In this document: one piece after another, positions 23,289 to 30,976 of the stretch | Position numbering within the stretch: position 1 is the first letter of the stretch | Layout: every line of letters begins with the position of its first letter | Virus record (IMG/VR): IMGVR_UViG_3300033148_001467 | Span: 1-45,970 of that record | Source: a virus | Direction: 5' to 3' (one strand) | DNA length: 45,970 nucleotides | Position numbers and translations under genes: made by a program | Notes under the pieces: model-generated | Told to the model about the DNA's origin: nothing | Database searches by the model: none | What the model saw: the letters and a program-made list of their open reading frames with translations, nothing else

Positions 23289-24869
23289 ATGGCACAATTA
23301 GATAACGAATTAATCAAAAAAGCACATGCTAAAGTTCGCTTTACGCCAGAAATGGCAGACGAACTTAAAAACTGTATTGATCCAATCACAGGACCAATGT
23401 ACTTCATGGAAAATTTCATGTATGTGCAGCATCCAATTCAAGGTAAGGTTAAATTTACCCCGTATGATTTTCAGCGGGATCTCTGTGCTGTATATAATGA
23501 GCATCGCTATTCTATTGCTATGATTGGTCGCCAGCTAGGCAAGACAACACTTGCGGCAGGCTATCTACTTTGGTTTGCTATGTTCAAACCAGATTCTACT
23601 ATCCTTATCGCAGCACATAAGCGAGAAGGTGCTGATGAAATCATGCAGAAAATTCGCTATTGCTATGAAGAATTGCCAAACCATATTCGTGCAGGCGCAG
23701 CAGAGTACAACAAAACTAGACTAACATTCGATAATGGCTCACGTATACTTTCGCAAGCAACAACACCAACTACTGGTCGTGGTCTTGCGCTATCTCTTGT
23801 ATATCTTGATGAGTTTGCTTTCGTACCACCGCAAGTCGCAAGAGATTTCTGGACTTCTCTATCACCAACACTATCTACTGGTGGTAAATGTCTTATTACA
23901 TCTACACCAAACGTTGATGATGACCAGTTCGCTCAAATTTGGTTTGAATCTCAACGTACCATTGATGAGTGGGGCAACAAGTCAGAAGTTGGAACAAATG
24001 GATTTAAAGGATACTTTGCAACATGGGAAGCACATCCTGATCGTGATGATGAATGGGCGCGACTAGAGCAAGCTAAGGTTGGTGAAGATCAGTTTAAGCG
24101 AGAGCATGAGTGCCAGTTCATTTCATTCAACGAAACGTTGATTAGTTCTATGGCACTATCTCAGTTGGGATTTGAAACACAAAATGAGATTCATAAGACA
24201 GGGCAAGTACGCTGGTATGATAAGATACGTGATGGGCGATCCTATTGTGTTGCACTTGATCCATCTATGGGTACTGGTGGTGATGATGCTGCTATACAAG
24301 TACTTGAGCTACCGTCATTAAAACAAGTGGCAGAGTGGCAACACAATAAGAGTACAGTCGAAATACAAATTAAGATACTGCGTGGTATATTACTAGAGAT
24401 TCATCATCGCGCACCAAAGTCTGATATTTATTGGACAGTTGAAAACAATTCGCTTGGTGAAGCATGTCTTGTTGTTATTCGTGATACTGGCGAAGAACGA
24501 TTCCCAGGCACATTCATGCATGACCCAAATCGTCATCTAGGACCAAAAAAGCGCAAGGGATACAACACTACTCACAGAACAAAGCTAGAATCGTGTGCTA
24601 AATTGAAGTCACTAGTAGAAACTAAGAAAATGGATGTTCGCAGTAAGAATCTTGTACATGAATTGAAATACTTTATTGCAAGAGGCAACACATACGAGGC
24701 CAGCGTTGGTGAGAAAGATGATTTAATTTCAGCTATGCTACTAAATGTCCGTATGGTTCAGCATATTGCACAATGGGACGATGATCTTCAAGCACAACTA
24801 TCCAGTAACATTGGCGGCCAGTTCGAAGGGGATGACGAGGAAATTCCACTTCCAATGCTCATATTATAA
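23289..24869 (+). CDS. 17: terminase large subunit, gp17-like
   Basis: 526 residues from the ATG at 23289; the in-frame ATG at 23250 lies in a terminator stem and is rejected. The ATPase half has Walker A GRQLGKTT (80-87), Walker B LVYLDE (170-175) with catalytic Glu175, and coupling motif ITSTPN (203-208). The nuclease half has VALDPSMGTGGDD (321-333), EN (VENNS, near 385) and EKDDLISAM near 484, giving the RNase-H-like acidic triad. It packages the concatemeric DNA through the portal and cuts it. T4 gp17 is 610 residues. Confidence 0.93.
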   Translation: MAQLDNELIKKAHAKVRFTPEMADELKNCIDPITGPMYFMENFMYVQHPIQGKVKFTPYDFQRDLCAVYNEHRYSIAMIGRQLGKTTLAAGYLLWFAMFKPDSTILIAAHKREGADEIMQKIRYCYEELPNHIRAGAAEYNKTRLTFDNGSRILSQATTPTTGRGLALSLVYLDEFAFVPPQVARDFWTSLSPTLSTGGKCLITSTPNVDDDQFAQIWFESQRTIDEWGNKSEVGTNGFKGYFATWEAHPDRDDEWARLEQAKVGEDQFKREHECQFISFNETLISSMALSQLGFETQNEIHKTGQVRWYDKIRDGRSYCVALDPSMGTGGDDAAIQVLELPSLKQVAEWQHNKSTVEIQIKILRGILLEIHHRAPKSDIYWTVENNSLGEACLVVIRDTGEERFPGTFMHDPNRHLGPKKRKGYNTTHRTKLESCAKLKSLVETKKMDVRSKNLVHELKYFIARGNTYEASVGEKDDLISAMLLNVRMVQHIAQWDDDLQAQLSSNIGGQFEGDDEEIPLPMLIL

Positions 24870-24878
24870 GTAGTTTTT

Positions 24879-24886
24879 GATAAATA
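24879..24886 (+). promoter_or_regulatory. late-type promoter GATAAATA
   Basis: GATAAATA 17 nt before the ATG at 24904, with AGGAG between. Confidence 0.6.
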
Positions 24887-24903
24887 CTGCTATAGGAGAT
24901 AAT

Positions 24904-27189
24904 ATGATTAATTACGAAAAAGTTGGCGAAAAGATATTCTCTATCGTCAAAGGGCACAATCACAACCTCGTCATGTTCAATGAAGAGGGCATGGAGACAA
25001 ATGATGCCGCAGAAGCCCGCCGTTTCTTCGTAAACAAACCAAACTATATGGTTACTCTTGACGCTGAGAACCGCAAGATCAAATTCAATAAGAATCGACA
25101 CGTTACACTGGAAGAAATCGAAAGTGTAATGAAGCAGATCAAGAATCTTGCTACAACCAACATGCTCAAGAATGAAGTTCAAGTGTTTGGCAAAGAGATT
25201 ACTCCAAAAGATTTTGCATATCAAGCAAAACAATTTAAGGAAGCAAACATGAATGACATTAGCGAAGCATCCCTATCGCGTATGAGTGGTGTTAAAAAGA
25301 CAAGCTATCAAACACTAGAATCAGTTAAGATGGTTGTGCGCCATCGCAAAGAAGTAGATGAAGATATACGTGGTTCACGTAGTCGCCAGATTTCTGCAAT
25401 CTTTCTAGAGCAAGCAGGCGAGCGTTTTCGTTTCCCACACAATCATCTAGCAGGTGCGCGAGCAATGGCTCGTCATATGTATGAAGGTGGAAACATGCAA
25501 GACACACTTGGCGAGTATATCGTTGAGTCAACTGGCAATGTTATCAAGCTAATTGAGTTCGTGCGTTACGCACGTACAAACAAGCTAATGAATGAAGCTA
25601 ATGACGATATTGTAAAGACAGTCAAAGAAAATATCGCCACACTACGCGGCGAACTTAAGGGATTAACTGGTGCTAAGTCATACGCAACGATGAGCGAAAC
25701 AATTTCTGCCCGTGAAGCTAACGTACTTGAAGAAAATGATACGACTGATCTACAAGATATGTTTACAGTTCGTAAGTTTGATGAGAAAATCACTGATACG
25801 CTTCCACTAATTAAGCGACTAATGGACAACAAGCAAACATGGCGCGATGCCATTCTTGAAGCAAGCCAAGTAGAAATTGCAATTTCTGAAAAGACTGAAC
25901 TTGCAGAACAAGAAATATTTGAATTTGAAAATCCAGTACAAGCAATGGGTTATAAAGTTCGTGGAATCGCAGAACGAATGATTGGTGAATCTGATCTTTC
26001 TGTTTTCGTTGGTAAAGTTGCAGGCAAGCTTATCGAAGGCGCTGGTATCAGTGACTTTGAAAAGAACATCGTTAGCAACGTTCTAGAGAACGCAAGAATT
26101 CGTGAAGAGGAAGAAGTTTGCGAAGGTTGTGGCAAGATTCACGAAGACTGTGGTTGCAGCACGAAAGATGTTGTAGACCTTATCTCTGAAAACTTTGAAC
26201 TCAAGATGAAAATGATTGAGCATGAAGAAATCTTCGAAGAAGAGGGCCAGTGTTCTGAATGCGACGGCGTAGGCGAAGTATGGGGCAAAGCTTGCGAAAA
26301 GTGTGGCGGTGAAGAAAAATTAAAAGAAGAATACACAGAAAATACAATCGTAAGCCATTGCTGCGGCGTAGAGAGTGATCCAGATGTTGGCAAGTGTTCT
26401 AACTGTTATGAAGATTGCAGTTTCGAAACAGAAGCAGAACATCATGGTGAAGTAAACGAAGCAGACCGAACTCTTGCTGATCCATATGAGCCACAAACAA
26501 AGCGTGAATGTTCTAACTGCGGCGATTTCGCATCTGACTTAATGGACAGGCATGGTGATGATCTTTTCTACGTGTGTGACACTTGTGGATTCGAAGAAGA
26601 AGACCAGATTGTTAATCTTAACTTTGCTGGTGAAATAGATGAAGCAGAAGGCGAGAAATGTATTCGTTGTCGCAAAGGCACAATGCACAAAGGTGACACA
26701 ATGATGGGGCCTGCGAAGCAATGTGATCGTTGTGGCTATCAGCTTCAAGTAAACGAAGCAGATTATGACGATCATCACGCAGGTGAGATCGCAGCAGGTG
26801 CTCACATGGGACTACCACCAGAAGATGCTGTTGGCATGGACATTGAGCGACCAGATTGCGAAGATTGCGACGGCTCTGGTATTGGCTTAGACGATGTATC
26901 TGATTGCTACTCATGCAACGGAACTGGCAAAGTTGAAGACGAGGAAGAATTTGACGGCCAACCATCAGAATATGATGAATGGCAAGACTACATGGGCGGA
27001 GATGACTGGGATCAAGGACAGTTCGATGAATCACTAAACGAATTGAGGAAAGCAGCAGGAATTACGGAAGTTGCTGATCCAGCAGCCGCAAATGAATGTC
27101 CAGAATGTAACGGATCTGGCGATGCACAAGATAGCATCTTTGATGAAGATGAGTGCAAAGAATGTAATGGAACAGGCGAAGTAGAGTAA
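24904..27189 (+). CDS. large two-part protein: conserved phage N-terminal domain plus a multi-zinc-ribbon tail, 761 aa
   Basis: Residues 1 to ~400 (MINYEKVGEKIFSIVKGHNHNL..., ITPKDFAYQAKQFKEANMND, RGSRSRQISAIFLEQAGERFRFPHNHLAGARAMARHM) resemble an unassigned protein in the structural cluster of cyanophage-type T4-likes. Residues ~400-761 hold at least six Cys clusters: CEGCGKIHEDCGC, CSECDGVG/CEKCGG, CSNCGD/CDTCG, CIRCRKG/CDRCG, CEDCDGSG/CYSCNGTG and CPECNGSG/CKECNGTG, the DnaJ-type CxxCxGxG pairs being the clearest. A NELRKAAGI motif sits near 710. Zinc binding is inferred from spacing. A virion or assembly role is inferred from the neighbours and the late-type promoter. Confidence 0.72.
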   Translation: MINYEKVGEKIFSIVKGHNHNLVMFNEEGMETNDAAEARRFFVNKPNYMVTLDAENRKIKFNKNRHVTLEEIESVMKQIKNLATTNMLKNEVQVFGKEITPKDFAYQAKQFKEANMNDISEASLSRMSGVKKTSYQTLESVKMVVRHRKEVDEDIRGSRSRQISAIFLEQAGERFRFPHNHLAGARAMARHMYEGGNMQDTLGEYIVESTGNVIKLIEFVRYARTNKLMNEANDDIVKTVKENIATLRGELKGLTGAKSYATMSETISAREANVLEENDTTDLQDMFTVRKFDEKITDTLPLIKRLMDNKQTWRDAILEASQVEIAISEKTELAEQEIFEFENPVQAMGYKVRGIAERMIGESDLSVFVGKVAGKLIEGAGISDFEKNIVSNVLENARIREEEEVCEGCGKIHEDCGCSTKDVVDLISENFELKMKMIEHEEIFEEEGQCSECDGVGEVWGKACEKCGGEEKLKEEYTENTIVSHCCGVESDPDVGKCSNCYEDCSFETEAEHHGEVNEADRTLADPYEPQTKRECSNCGDFASDLMDRHGDDLFYVCDTCGFEEEDQIVNLNFAGEIDEAEGEKCIRCRKGTMHKGDTMMGPAKQCDRCGYQLQVNEADYDDHHAGEIAAGAHMGLPPEDAVGMDIERPDCEDCDGSGIGLDDVSDCYSCNGTGKVEDEEEFDGQPSEYDEWQDYMGGDDWDQGQFDESLNELRKAAGITEVADPAAANECPECNGSGDAQDSIFDEDECKECNGTGEVE

Positions 27190-27227
27190 TTTATTTCCTC
27201 GATAAAGCCCTTCCTGCTTTCAAAAAT

Positions 27228-27235
27228 GATAAATA
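27228..27235 (+). promoter_or_regulatory. late-type box GATAAATA upstream of gene 32
   Basis: GATAAATA just upstream of the sigma-70 promoter at 27257, so gene 32 may be transcribed both early and late. Confidence 0.5.
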
Positions 27236-27256
27236 ATAGTATCTGTTAATAAAGAC

Positions 27257-27285
27257 TTGACAGATTTAGTTAGAACGTGTATAAT
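27257..27285 (+). promoter_or_regulatory. consensus sigma-70 promoter of gene 32
   Basis: TTGACA 27257-27262, 17 bp, TATAAT 27280-27285. Confidence 0.88.
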
Positions 27286-27296
27286 GTGTAAACACT

Positions 27297-27381
27297 ATGC
27301 GTTCAACCCAATATAAAAATAATGCAGTTATATTGGGCAACATGGTACGCATTCAAAAATAATAATTATGGAGTAATAATC
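27297..27381 (+). promoter_or_regulatory. structured gene 32 leader (possible autoregulatory operator)
   Basis: A perfect 10-bp stem CCCAATATAA (27307-27316) / TTATATTGGG (27328-27337) is enclosed by ATGCGT (27297-27302) / ACGCAT (27347-27352). It is followed by about 29 nt of A/U-rich, unpaired sequence containing the GGAG before the ATG. In T4, gp32 represses its own translation by binding a pseudoknot and the adjacent unstructured A/U-rich leader; the layout here is the same in outline. Confidence 0.55.
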
Positions 27382-28374
27382 ATGGCTACACTAGCAGAAA
27401 TGAGAGCAAAACTTGAAGCTCTCGAAAATAACAACAAAAACAAACGTACAACAGGAAGTTCACTCGTCTACCCATTCTGGGAGATTCCTGAAGATTCAAC
27501 AGTACAAATCCGCTTTCTACCTGACGCTGATCCAGATAATACCTTTTTCTGGAAAGAGATTCAGATGATTAACTTGGAATTCCCAGGTGTCAAAGGCGGC
27601 GACGAGAACAAACGAGTTTACATTAAAGTACCTTGCGTAGAAATGTGGGGCGATACATGTCCTGTTCACGCAGAGCTACGACCAATGTTCAAAGATTCCT
27701 CTCTTGAGGAAATTGCTCGTAAATACTGGAAGAAACGTTCTTACATTTTCCAGGGTCTCGTAATGGATAGCCCATTGAACGAAGATGAGGTTCCAGCGAA
27801 CCCAATTCGTCGTATCAATCTAGGAAAGCAGCTTTACAACATCGTGAAGAATGCTTTGATGGATCCTGATATGGAACATCTACCAACAGATTACCTCAAT
27901 GGAATCAATTTCCGCATCACCCGTACGAAGAAGGGTCAGTATAATGACTACAACACTTCTAGCTGGTCACGTAAAGAGTCCGCTCTTACAGAAGAACAGC
28001 TAACAGCAGTTGATACAAACGGTCTAGTTACACTTACTGATTGGATGCCAAAGAAGCCAACAGCAGAAGGTGTGCAAGCTATCTTTGAGATGTTCGAAGC
28101 TTCATTGGAAGGTGAACTTTATGATCCAGACCGCTGGGCTGCATACTATCGTCCTTGGGGCCTTGAGTATGATGGCGCAGGCAAGCAGCAGACAACTGAA
28201 TCTACAGCAGCACCAAAATCAACAGTTTCACCAAATGTTGATCGTGTAGCTAATCTTTCTCCAACAAGGGAAGAGACAGTAGAAGAAGCAGTAGAATCAC
28301 CAAATGTTTCTACAGCATCAAGTCAAACTGCACAAGACATTCTTGCTAAGATTCGCAACCGCGATAACGCATAA
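27382..28374 (+). CDS. 32: single-stranded DNA-binding protein, gp32-like
   Basis: 330 residues (T4: 301). Basic N-terminal segment (MATLAEMRAKLEALENNNKNKR, protein-protein cooperativity), core OB-fold region with a Cys/His cluster (VPCVEMWGDTCPVHAEL) matching the zinc subdomain, aromatic-rich DNA surface (FFWKEI, YWKKRSYIFQG, YYRPWGLEY), and an acidic, Ser/Thr-rich C-terminal tail that in T4 contacts replication and recombination partners. It has its own consensus promoter and a structured leader, and is followed by a terminator, so it can be transcribed alone. Confidence 0.9.
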   Translation: MATLAEMRAKLEALENNNKNKRTTGSSLVYPFWEIPEDSTVQIRFLPDADPDNTFFWKEIQMINLEFPGVKGGDENKRVYIKVPCVEMWGDTCPVHAELRPMFKDSSLEEIARKYWKKRSYIFQGLVMDSPLNEDEVPANPIRRINLGKQLYNIVKNALMDPDMEHLPTDYLNGINFRITRTKKGQYNDYNTSSWSRKESALTEEQLTAVDTNGLVTLTDWMPKKPTAEGVQAIFEMFEASLEGELYDPDRWAAYYRPWGLEYDGAGKQQTTESTAAPKSTVSPNVDRVANLSPTREETVEEAVESPNVSTASSQTAQDILAKIRNRDNA

Positions 28375-28382
28375 ATGATATA

Positions 28383-28410
28383 GGGGCGAGTTCTTCTCGC
28401 CCCTTTCTTT
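28383..28410 (+). terminator. intrinsic terminator after gene 32
   Basis: GGGGCGAG (28383-28390) pairs with CTCGCCCC (28396-28403), loop TTCTT, tail TTTCTTT. Confidence 0.9.
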
Positions 28411-28428
28411 ACACTGGAGAATAAGAAA

Positions 28429-29541
28429 ATGGTAAAACCATTCAATCCCGATAAATTTCGGAAGGGAATTACAAAAGCACTTCCAGGCATCGCAGCGGGC
28501 TTCAATGACCCCGATACTTGGGTTAGTACTGGAAACTATACACTAAACTACTTGATTTCAGGCGATTTCGAACGCGGAATCCCACTAGGCAAAGTCACAT
28601 GCTTTGCTGGTGAGTCAGGATCTGGAAAAAGCTATATTGCTGCTGGTAATCTTGTGCGTAATGCGCAAGCACAGGGCATCTTTTGCGTACTACTCGACTC
28701 TGAGAATGCGCTAGACGAACAATGGCTACACGCCGTTGGCGTTGATACTAGTCCAGATAAACTACTTCGAATTGGCATTAGCATGGTCGATGAAGTGGCT
28801 GGCATCTTACATGAGTTTGTAAAAGACTATGCATCAAAATATGATGGAGTTGACAAAGAAGAACGACCAAAAGTTCTATTCGTAGTCGATTCGTTGGGTA
28901 TGCTATCAACACCAACAGAGGTCAATCAATTCGAAAAGGCTGATATGAAGGGTGACATGGGACGTAAAGCTAAAGCCCTAAAAGCACTCGTACAGCAAAC
29001 TGTAAATAGGATCGCACAATGGAACATTGGTTTCGTTGCGACCAACCACACGTATAAATCACAAAATATGTTCGACCCCGATGATGTAATCAGTGGTGGC
29101 ATGGGTGTTATCTTCGCAAGTTCAATTGTTGTAGCAATGAAGAAGATGAAACTGAAGGAAGATGCAGCAGGAAACAAGATTACACAAGTAAAGGGCATAC
29201 GAGCAGGTTGTAAAGTTGTAAAATCACGCTATGCTAAACCATTTGAGAGCGTACAAGTACACATTCCATATGATACTGGAATGGATCCGTACTCTGGACT
29301 GTTCGATATGCTAGATGGCATGGACTTGTTACGAAAAGAGGGCAATAGCTACATCTATACCGCACTCGATGGAACTGAAATTAAAAAGTTCCAGAAGGCA
29401 TGGAAGCTAAATACAGACGGTTGCTTGGATAGGGTGATGGATGAGTTCGACAAGATTAAAAAGAACGAAAATTACAATCTTGCTGACAAAATCCACGCAG
29501 AAGACGAGCAGACCACTGAAACGGTAGAAAAGGAAGTATAA
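28429..29541 (+). CDS. uvsX: RecA-like recombinase UvsX
   Basis: 370 residues. Walker A GESGSGKS (61-68), Walker B LFVVDS (150-155), conserved STGNYTLNYLISGDFERGIPLGK, catalytic Glu region LLDSENALDE (88-97), and GFVATNHTY (motif like RecA L2) fit UvsX. It forms filaments on gp32-coated single-stranded DNA and promotes strand exchange for recombination-dependent replication. The acidic tail is typical. It lies right after gene 32 and shortly before a UvsY-like mediator. GGAG ribosome site. Confidence 0.93.
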   Translation: MVKPFNPDKFRKGITKALPGIAAGFNDPDTWVSTGNYTLNYLISGDFERGIPLGKVTCFAGESGSGKSYIAAGNLVRNAQAQGIFCVLLDSENALDEQWLHAVGVDTSPDKLLRIGISMVDEVAGILHEFVKDYASKYDGVDKEERPKVLFVVDSLGMLSTPTEVNQFEKADMKGDMGRKAKALKALVQQTVNRIAQWNIGFVATNHTYKSQNMFDPDDVISGGMGVIFASSIVVAMKKMKLKEDAAGNKITQVKGIRAGCKVVKSRYAKPFESVQVHIPYDTGMDPYSGLFDMLDGMDLLRKEGNSYIYTALDGTEIKKFQKAWKLNTDGCLDRVMDEFDKIKKNENYNLADKIHAEDEQTTETVEKEV

Positions 29542-29702
29542 TGGGCATTCACGGACACAGAACAATAAAATGCAAAGAATGTGATAAGACAATTAACACT
29601 TGTCGTTGCATGGCTAAAGACAAGACAATCGTTTACGAAACTTGCGATGCATGTAAAATTGTTGCTTTCCATATACAAGAGGAAGAGAAAGATGAGGGAT
29701 GA
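29541..29702 (+). CDS. small zinc-ribbon-like protein, 53 aa
   Basis: Starts with the ATG overlapping the uvsX stop (TAATG, AAGGAAG upstream). Cysteine pairs CKEC (11-14), CRC (21-23) and CDAC (35-38) are spaced like a zinc ribbon, followed by an acidic C-terminus. It overlaps the next gene by 11 nt. No family was recognised; T4-likes often have small zinc proteins in this position with unknown roles. Confidence 0.65.
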   Translation: MGIHGHRTIKCKECDKTINTCRCMAKDKTIVYETCDACKIVAFHIQEEEKDEG

Positions 29703-29922
29703 TTTTATAATTGAATTGTGGACTAGAATGAAAGATTTAATACCACAGAAAGACAGACTAGATGCTGCTGATGCTCTTATTTGTATTTGTGATGAATATG
29801 GATATGCAGATGGAATTGAGCTACGAGCAGATTTGGACAAAGAACTTCATGCAGCCGTACATACATACTTCGGTGAAGAGGATCTAGACGATCTTGAAGA
29901 AACAGAGGATGAATATTACTAA
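29692..29922 (+). CDS. acidic hypothetical protein, 76 aa
   Basis: ATG at 29692 has AGGAAGAG upstream and overlaps the small zinc protein. The N-terminal helix MRDDFIIELWTRMKDLIPQKDRLDAADALICICDEYGYADG and acidic tail (EEDLDDLEETEDEYY) are the only clear features. It is coupled to the next gene by TAATG. Function unknown. Confidence 0.65.
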   Translation: MRDDFIIELWTRMKDLIPQKDRLDAADALICICDEYGYADGIELRADLDKELHAAVHTYFGEEDLDDLEETEDEYY

Positions 29923-30284
29923 TGAAAGTACTAATTGAAAATTTTATCGAAAAGATTGAAACAGGCGATGGAGAAAAGGCATTGGAAGCAGTTGATCTTA
30001 TTCTAGAGAAACTTGGTGGTGATGTGGACTTGATTACTGAGATTTGTGATCCAACAATAATCACAAATTTACATCAACAATTGATTGACCACTTGGACGT
30101 AGCTCCACGCGCAATGCAATTGAATCGTCGTTTTCCAAACGCGGGTGTTCGCGCACTTATGTTTACAAAAGCAATGCGCAATGGAATTCTGCACTCAATA
30201 AAGGTTACAGAAGCAGAAGCAGAAAAGGCCGCTTTGGCAGAAAACGCTACTCTGGTCAAAGCAGAAGACAAGACAGCGGACTAA
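29922..30284 (+). CDS. hypothetical protein, 120 aa
   Basis: Helical protein (MKVLIENFIEKIETGDGEKALEAVDLILEKLGG...) with a basic middle (APRAMQLNRRFPNAGVRALMFTKAMRNG) and an alanine/glutamate-rich tail. TAATG coupling upstream, and the next gene starts two bases after its stop. It lies between uvsX and a uvsY-like gene, so a recombination-related role is possible but unproven. Confidence 0.62.
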   Translation: MKVLIENFIEKIETGDGEKALEAVDLILEKLGGDVDLITEICDPTIITNLHQQLIDHLDVAPRAMQLNRRFPNAGVRALMFTKAMRNGILHSIKVTEAEAEKAALAENATLVKAEDKTAD

Positions 30285-30285
30285 T

Positions 30286-30747
30286 ATGTGGTACAATAAG
30301 ATTGTAAAAGACATTGGCAATTTAACTGGTGCTATCGAACATTTCGAAGCAGAGCTTGAGTTGGCAAAGAAAACTGATCTTAGTCTTAAGGGCAGACCAA
30401 TGGAGCGCATATCAGCAGAACTTCCAGGAGTCGTTGAAATGCGCTACAATCAACTTCAAGAAATTGAAGCAATCTTAGAGTACCTCAATATCAAACTACA
30501 AAGAATTCGCACCGAAGCGTTTCGTAACTATCTAGAGCATAACGATAGAGCATTGAGTTCTAGGGATGCGGGAATATATGCTGACGGCGACTCTGATGTA
30601 GCAGATATGGCAATGCTTATAAATGAGTTTGCATTATTGCGCAACAAGTGGATCGGCCTTCACAAAGGGATCGAGGCCAAGAGTTTCCAAATCAACAATA
30701 TCGTCAAACTCCGAACCGCTGGTTTGGACGATGCGACGATAATGTAA
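30286..30747 (+). CDS. uvsY: recombination mediator, UvsY-like
   Basis: 153 residues (T4 UvsY: 137), largely helical. The C-terminal half DAGIYADGDSDVADMAMLINEFALLRNKWIGLHKGIEAKSFQINNIVKLRTAG corresponds in pattern to the UvsY helical region where GIL..C..AID.I..RGFAIKHI is found in T4. UvsY loads UvsX onto gp32-coated DNA. The call relies on size, helicity, this segment and linkage to uvsX and gene 32. Confidence 0.6.
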   Translation: MWYNKIVKDIGNLTGAIEHFEAELELAKKTDLSLKGRPMERISAELPGVVEMRYNQLQEIEAILEYLNIKLQRIRTEAFRNYLEHNDRALSSRDAGIYADGDSDVADMAMLINEFALLRNKWIGLHKGIEAKSFQINNIVKLRTAGLDDATIM

Positions 30748-30748
30748 G

Positions 30749-30835
30749 CACCTTACAAGGTGAAAAACACCTTATTATCCTTCCTATTTTTACCCCTATA
30801 TAAATCAACGACTTACGCGTGGGTTACCCCGTTGA
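30749..30835 (+). promoter_or_regulatory. alternative hairpins and inverted repeats between uvsY-like gene and the AAA+ gene
   Basis: CACCTT (30749-30754), AAGGTG (30757-30762) and CACCTT (30768-30773) can form either of two mutually exclusive hairpins. Further on, ATCAACG (about 30804) pairs with CGTTGAT (about 30829), with GGGTTACCC inside. There is no clear T tract. This could be an attenuator or processing site. Confidence 0.4.
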
Positions 30836-30901
30836 TATCCTTATAAAAACGAAAATAATTGCAAGTGCTTGATATCCTTAAGAATTCAGTTGTTTAAAAG
30901 G
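30829..30901 (+). promoter_or_regulatory. repeated TTGATATCCTTA elements upstream of promoter
   Basis: TTGATATCCTTATAA (about 30831) and TTGATATCCTTAAGAATTC (about 30870). The latter plus the stretch to the -35 box aligns over about 34 bp with the sequence in front of the promoter at 5568. Confidence 0.5.
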
Positions 30902-30929
30902 TTGCAATTACCTATAGTTCCTGTATAAT
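30902..30929 (+). promoter_or_regulatory. sigma-70-type promoter of the AAA+ gene
   Basis: TTGCAA 30902-30907, 16 bp, TATAAT 30924-30929. Confidence 0.72.
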
Positions 30930-30976
30930 GGTACTATAGATTGAGTGAAAGCACTTACCCACATAAGGACTCATAA

